A stretch of DNA of 7,090 bases. Source: Rhodobacteraceae bacterium UBA1957 (GTDB lineage: Bacteria; Pseudomonadota; Alphaproteobacteria; Rhodobacterales; Rhodobacteraceae). The stretch is from the NCBI GenBank assembly GCA_002336405.1, contig DDEJ01000149.1, forward strand, positions 1 through 7,090, written 5' to 3'. The notes under the pieces are model-generated. The model saw only the letters and a program-made list of their open reading frames with translations, searched no databases and was not told the origin of the DNA. Below are positions 6,586 through 7,090 of this stretch, piece by piece (position 1 is the first letter of the stretch; every line of letters starts with the position of its first letter). The position numbers and the translations under genes were made by a program.

Positions 6586-6647
6586 AAGTGCTTTAGCGAT
6601 CGATTTTTGGTATGTAGTCCCGACAAGTAAGGCTTAAAAATCAAACC

Positions 6648-6681
6648 AAAAAAACCGGCCCTGACACTGTTCAGGTCCGGT
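6648..6681 (-). terminator. Intrinsic terminator of the DUF1127 gene
   Basis: On the minus strand the arms of 6654-6681 pair as ACCGG/CCGGT and CCTGA/TCAGG, with one internal mismatch and a 6-base loop. Seven T residues follow (6654-6648). The hairpin begins about 14 bases after the DUF1127 stop codon. On the plus strand no T-run follows, so it should act mainly leftward. Confidence 0.85.
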
Positions 6682-6695
6682 CTCTTGCACAGGTG

Positions 6696-6902
6696 TTATC
6701 GATCTTGCATTTGCGCGACATCGTGGCGGGTCAGGCCAATATCTTCAAGTGTTCGGTCATTTAGGTTCGCTAAGATCAGGCGGGATTTACGGCTTGTGTT
6801 CCAAGTGACGAAAGACTGGAACACAGACACGGCTCTCACCTTGGTATTGTGTAGGACATTTGGACGAGCGGCATCGGTCTGGTTGATCACGGTAAAGGCC
6901 AT
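6696..6902 (-). CDS. DUF1127 domain-containing small protein
   Basis: A 68-residue protein with the basic C-terminal DUF1127 motif SRLILANLNDRTLEDIGLTR (40-59), followed by HDVAQ. The N-terminal half (MAFTVINQTDAARPN) is less conserved. DUF1127 proteins are common in alphaproteobacteria. In Rhodobacter sphaeroides one of them (CcaF1) is an RNA-binding stress protein whose mRNA 3' end yields small RNAs. That role is known for the family member and is not shown here. Start support is strong: AAGGA sits eight bases before the ATG. The gene is a single unit with its own terminator immediately downstream and a structured upstream region. No second gene shares its transcript in this window. Confidence 0.9.
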   Translation of the reverse strand: MAFTVINQTDAARPNVLHNTKVRAVSVFQSFVTWNTSRKSRLILANLNDRTLEDIGLTRHDVAQMQDR

Positions 6903-6945
6903 CGGTAAATTCCTTGGATGGGGGTATGGTCTGTCAAGAGCGGCT

Positions 6946-6974
6946 CATCTAGGGCTTTGGCTTGCGCGTAACAA
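6946..6974 (-). promoter_or_regulatory. Candidate promoter of the DUF1127 gene
   Basis: On the minus strand TTGTTA (6974-6969) is followed after exactly 17 bases by TAGATG (6951-6946). The leader would be about 36 bases. The -10 is weak. A consensus-like TTGACA at 6937-6932 is too near the start codon to serve as a -35 with a usable leader. Confidence 0.3.
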
Positions 6975-6982
6975 TACTTGTT
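6970..6982. promoter_or_regulatory. Palindrome AACAA-TAC-TTGTT, possible operator
   Basis: A perfect 5-bp inverted repeat with a 3-base centre. It overlaps the candidate -35 of the DUF1127 gene, a position suited to a repressor site. It is short and may be fortuitous. Confidence 0.3.
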
Positions 6983-7015
6983 TTTGCAGGGCTCATATGC
7001 ATTTTTTGCAAGGCT
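6981..7015. repeat. Direct repeat TTTTTGCA(G/A)GGCT x2, 22-bp period
   Basis: The 13-base units at 6981-6993 and 7003-7015 differ at one position and are 22 bp apart, two helical turns. They lie immediately upstream of the candidate DUF1127 promoter. They could be paired activator sites or a phased A-tract UP-type element on the minus strand. Confidence 0.5.
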
Positions 7016-7090
7016 AACGGGGCGCTTGATAGGTGTTTAATTGTGTTTCGACCGAGTAGGGTTGGAACGGCTCAAGCTTGACGCTTTTTT
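7016..7090. other. Non-coding right edge, no supported feature
   Basis: No credible gene is seen here. It contains the palindrome TCAAGCTTGA and ends in a run of six T. That run might belong to a terminator cut off by the window edge, but no adequate stem precedes it inside the window. Confidence 0.4.

Noticed and set aside
6602..6642. GATTTTT/AAAAATC inverted repeat after the Cys-rich gene.
   Set aside because: It is AT-only with a loop of about 30 bases. It is too weak to call a terminator.
6932..6937. Perfect TTGACA -35 on the minus strand before the DUF1127 gene.
   Set aside because: A -10 at 16-18 bases would fall on the Shine-Dalgarno with no TATAAT-like match.
6685..7017. 110-codon plus-strand frame.
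   Set aside because: It is antisense to the well-supported DUF1127 gene and has no ribosome site or domain.

Overview
The window looks like ordinary chromosome from a marine alphaproteobacterium, most likely Rhodobacterales (Roseobacter group). This rests on moderate GC, the style of the proteins, a stand-alone MnmD beside a separate FAD oxidoreductase, an Slt70-type transglycosylase divergent from dapA, and a DUF1127 micro-protein. All of this is recognition from memory and no search was run. I see no phage, insertion sequence, CRISPR array, tRNA or rRNA.

Layout. (1) 30-1076 (-) and 1136-1819 (+) are a divergent pair: a FAD oxidoreductase resembling the MnmC2 half of E. coli MnmC, and MnmD, the MnmC1 half. 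Together they could complete mnm5(s2)U34 in tRNA. (2) 1798-2694 (+) is a ten-helix DMT/EamA transporter that overlaps mnmD by 22 bp, so the two are probably co-transcribed. (3) 2659-4605 (-) is a periplasmic soluble lytic transglycosylase. Its 3' end overlaps the transporter gene by 36 bp, and a strong 12-bp inverted repeat sits at the junction. (4) 4750-5625 (+) is dapA, complete with all expected catalytic residues. Slt (turnover) and DapA (supply of diaminopimelate and lysine) both concern peptidoglycan. (5) 5719-6117 (-) is a small DCC/DUF393 thiol-redox-like protein, convergent with dapA. (6) 6325-6585 (+) is a cysteine-rich 86-residue protein of unknown function. (7) 6696-6902 (-) is a DUF1127 protein with a clear intrinsic terminator, preceded by a repeat-rich upstream region.

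The least expected observation is in the slt-dapA spacer. On the minus strand, 4645-4689 matches the 5' coding part of the DUF393 gene (6025-6078) at 36 of 45 aligned bases, with a single 9-base in-frame gap. The first CxxC cysteine is lost. It reads as the fossil of a second DUF393 copy that now overlaps the likely slt promoter. Other points of interest are the split and divergent MnmC halves, the hairpin at the transporter/slt junction, short direct repeats spaced 21-22 bp upstream of two small genes, and the uncharacterised Cys-rich small protein. I do not see a convincing new multi-gene system in this window.
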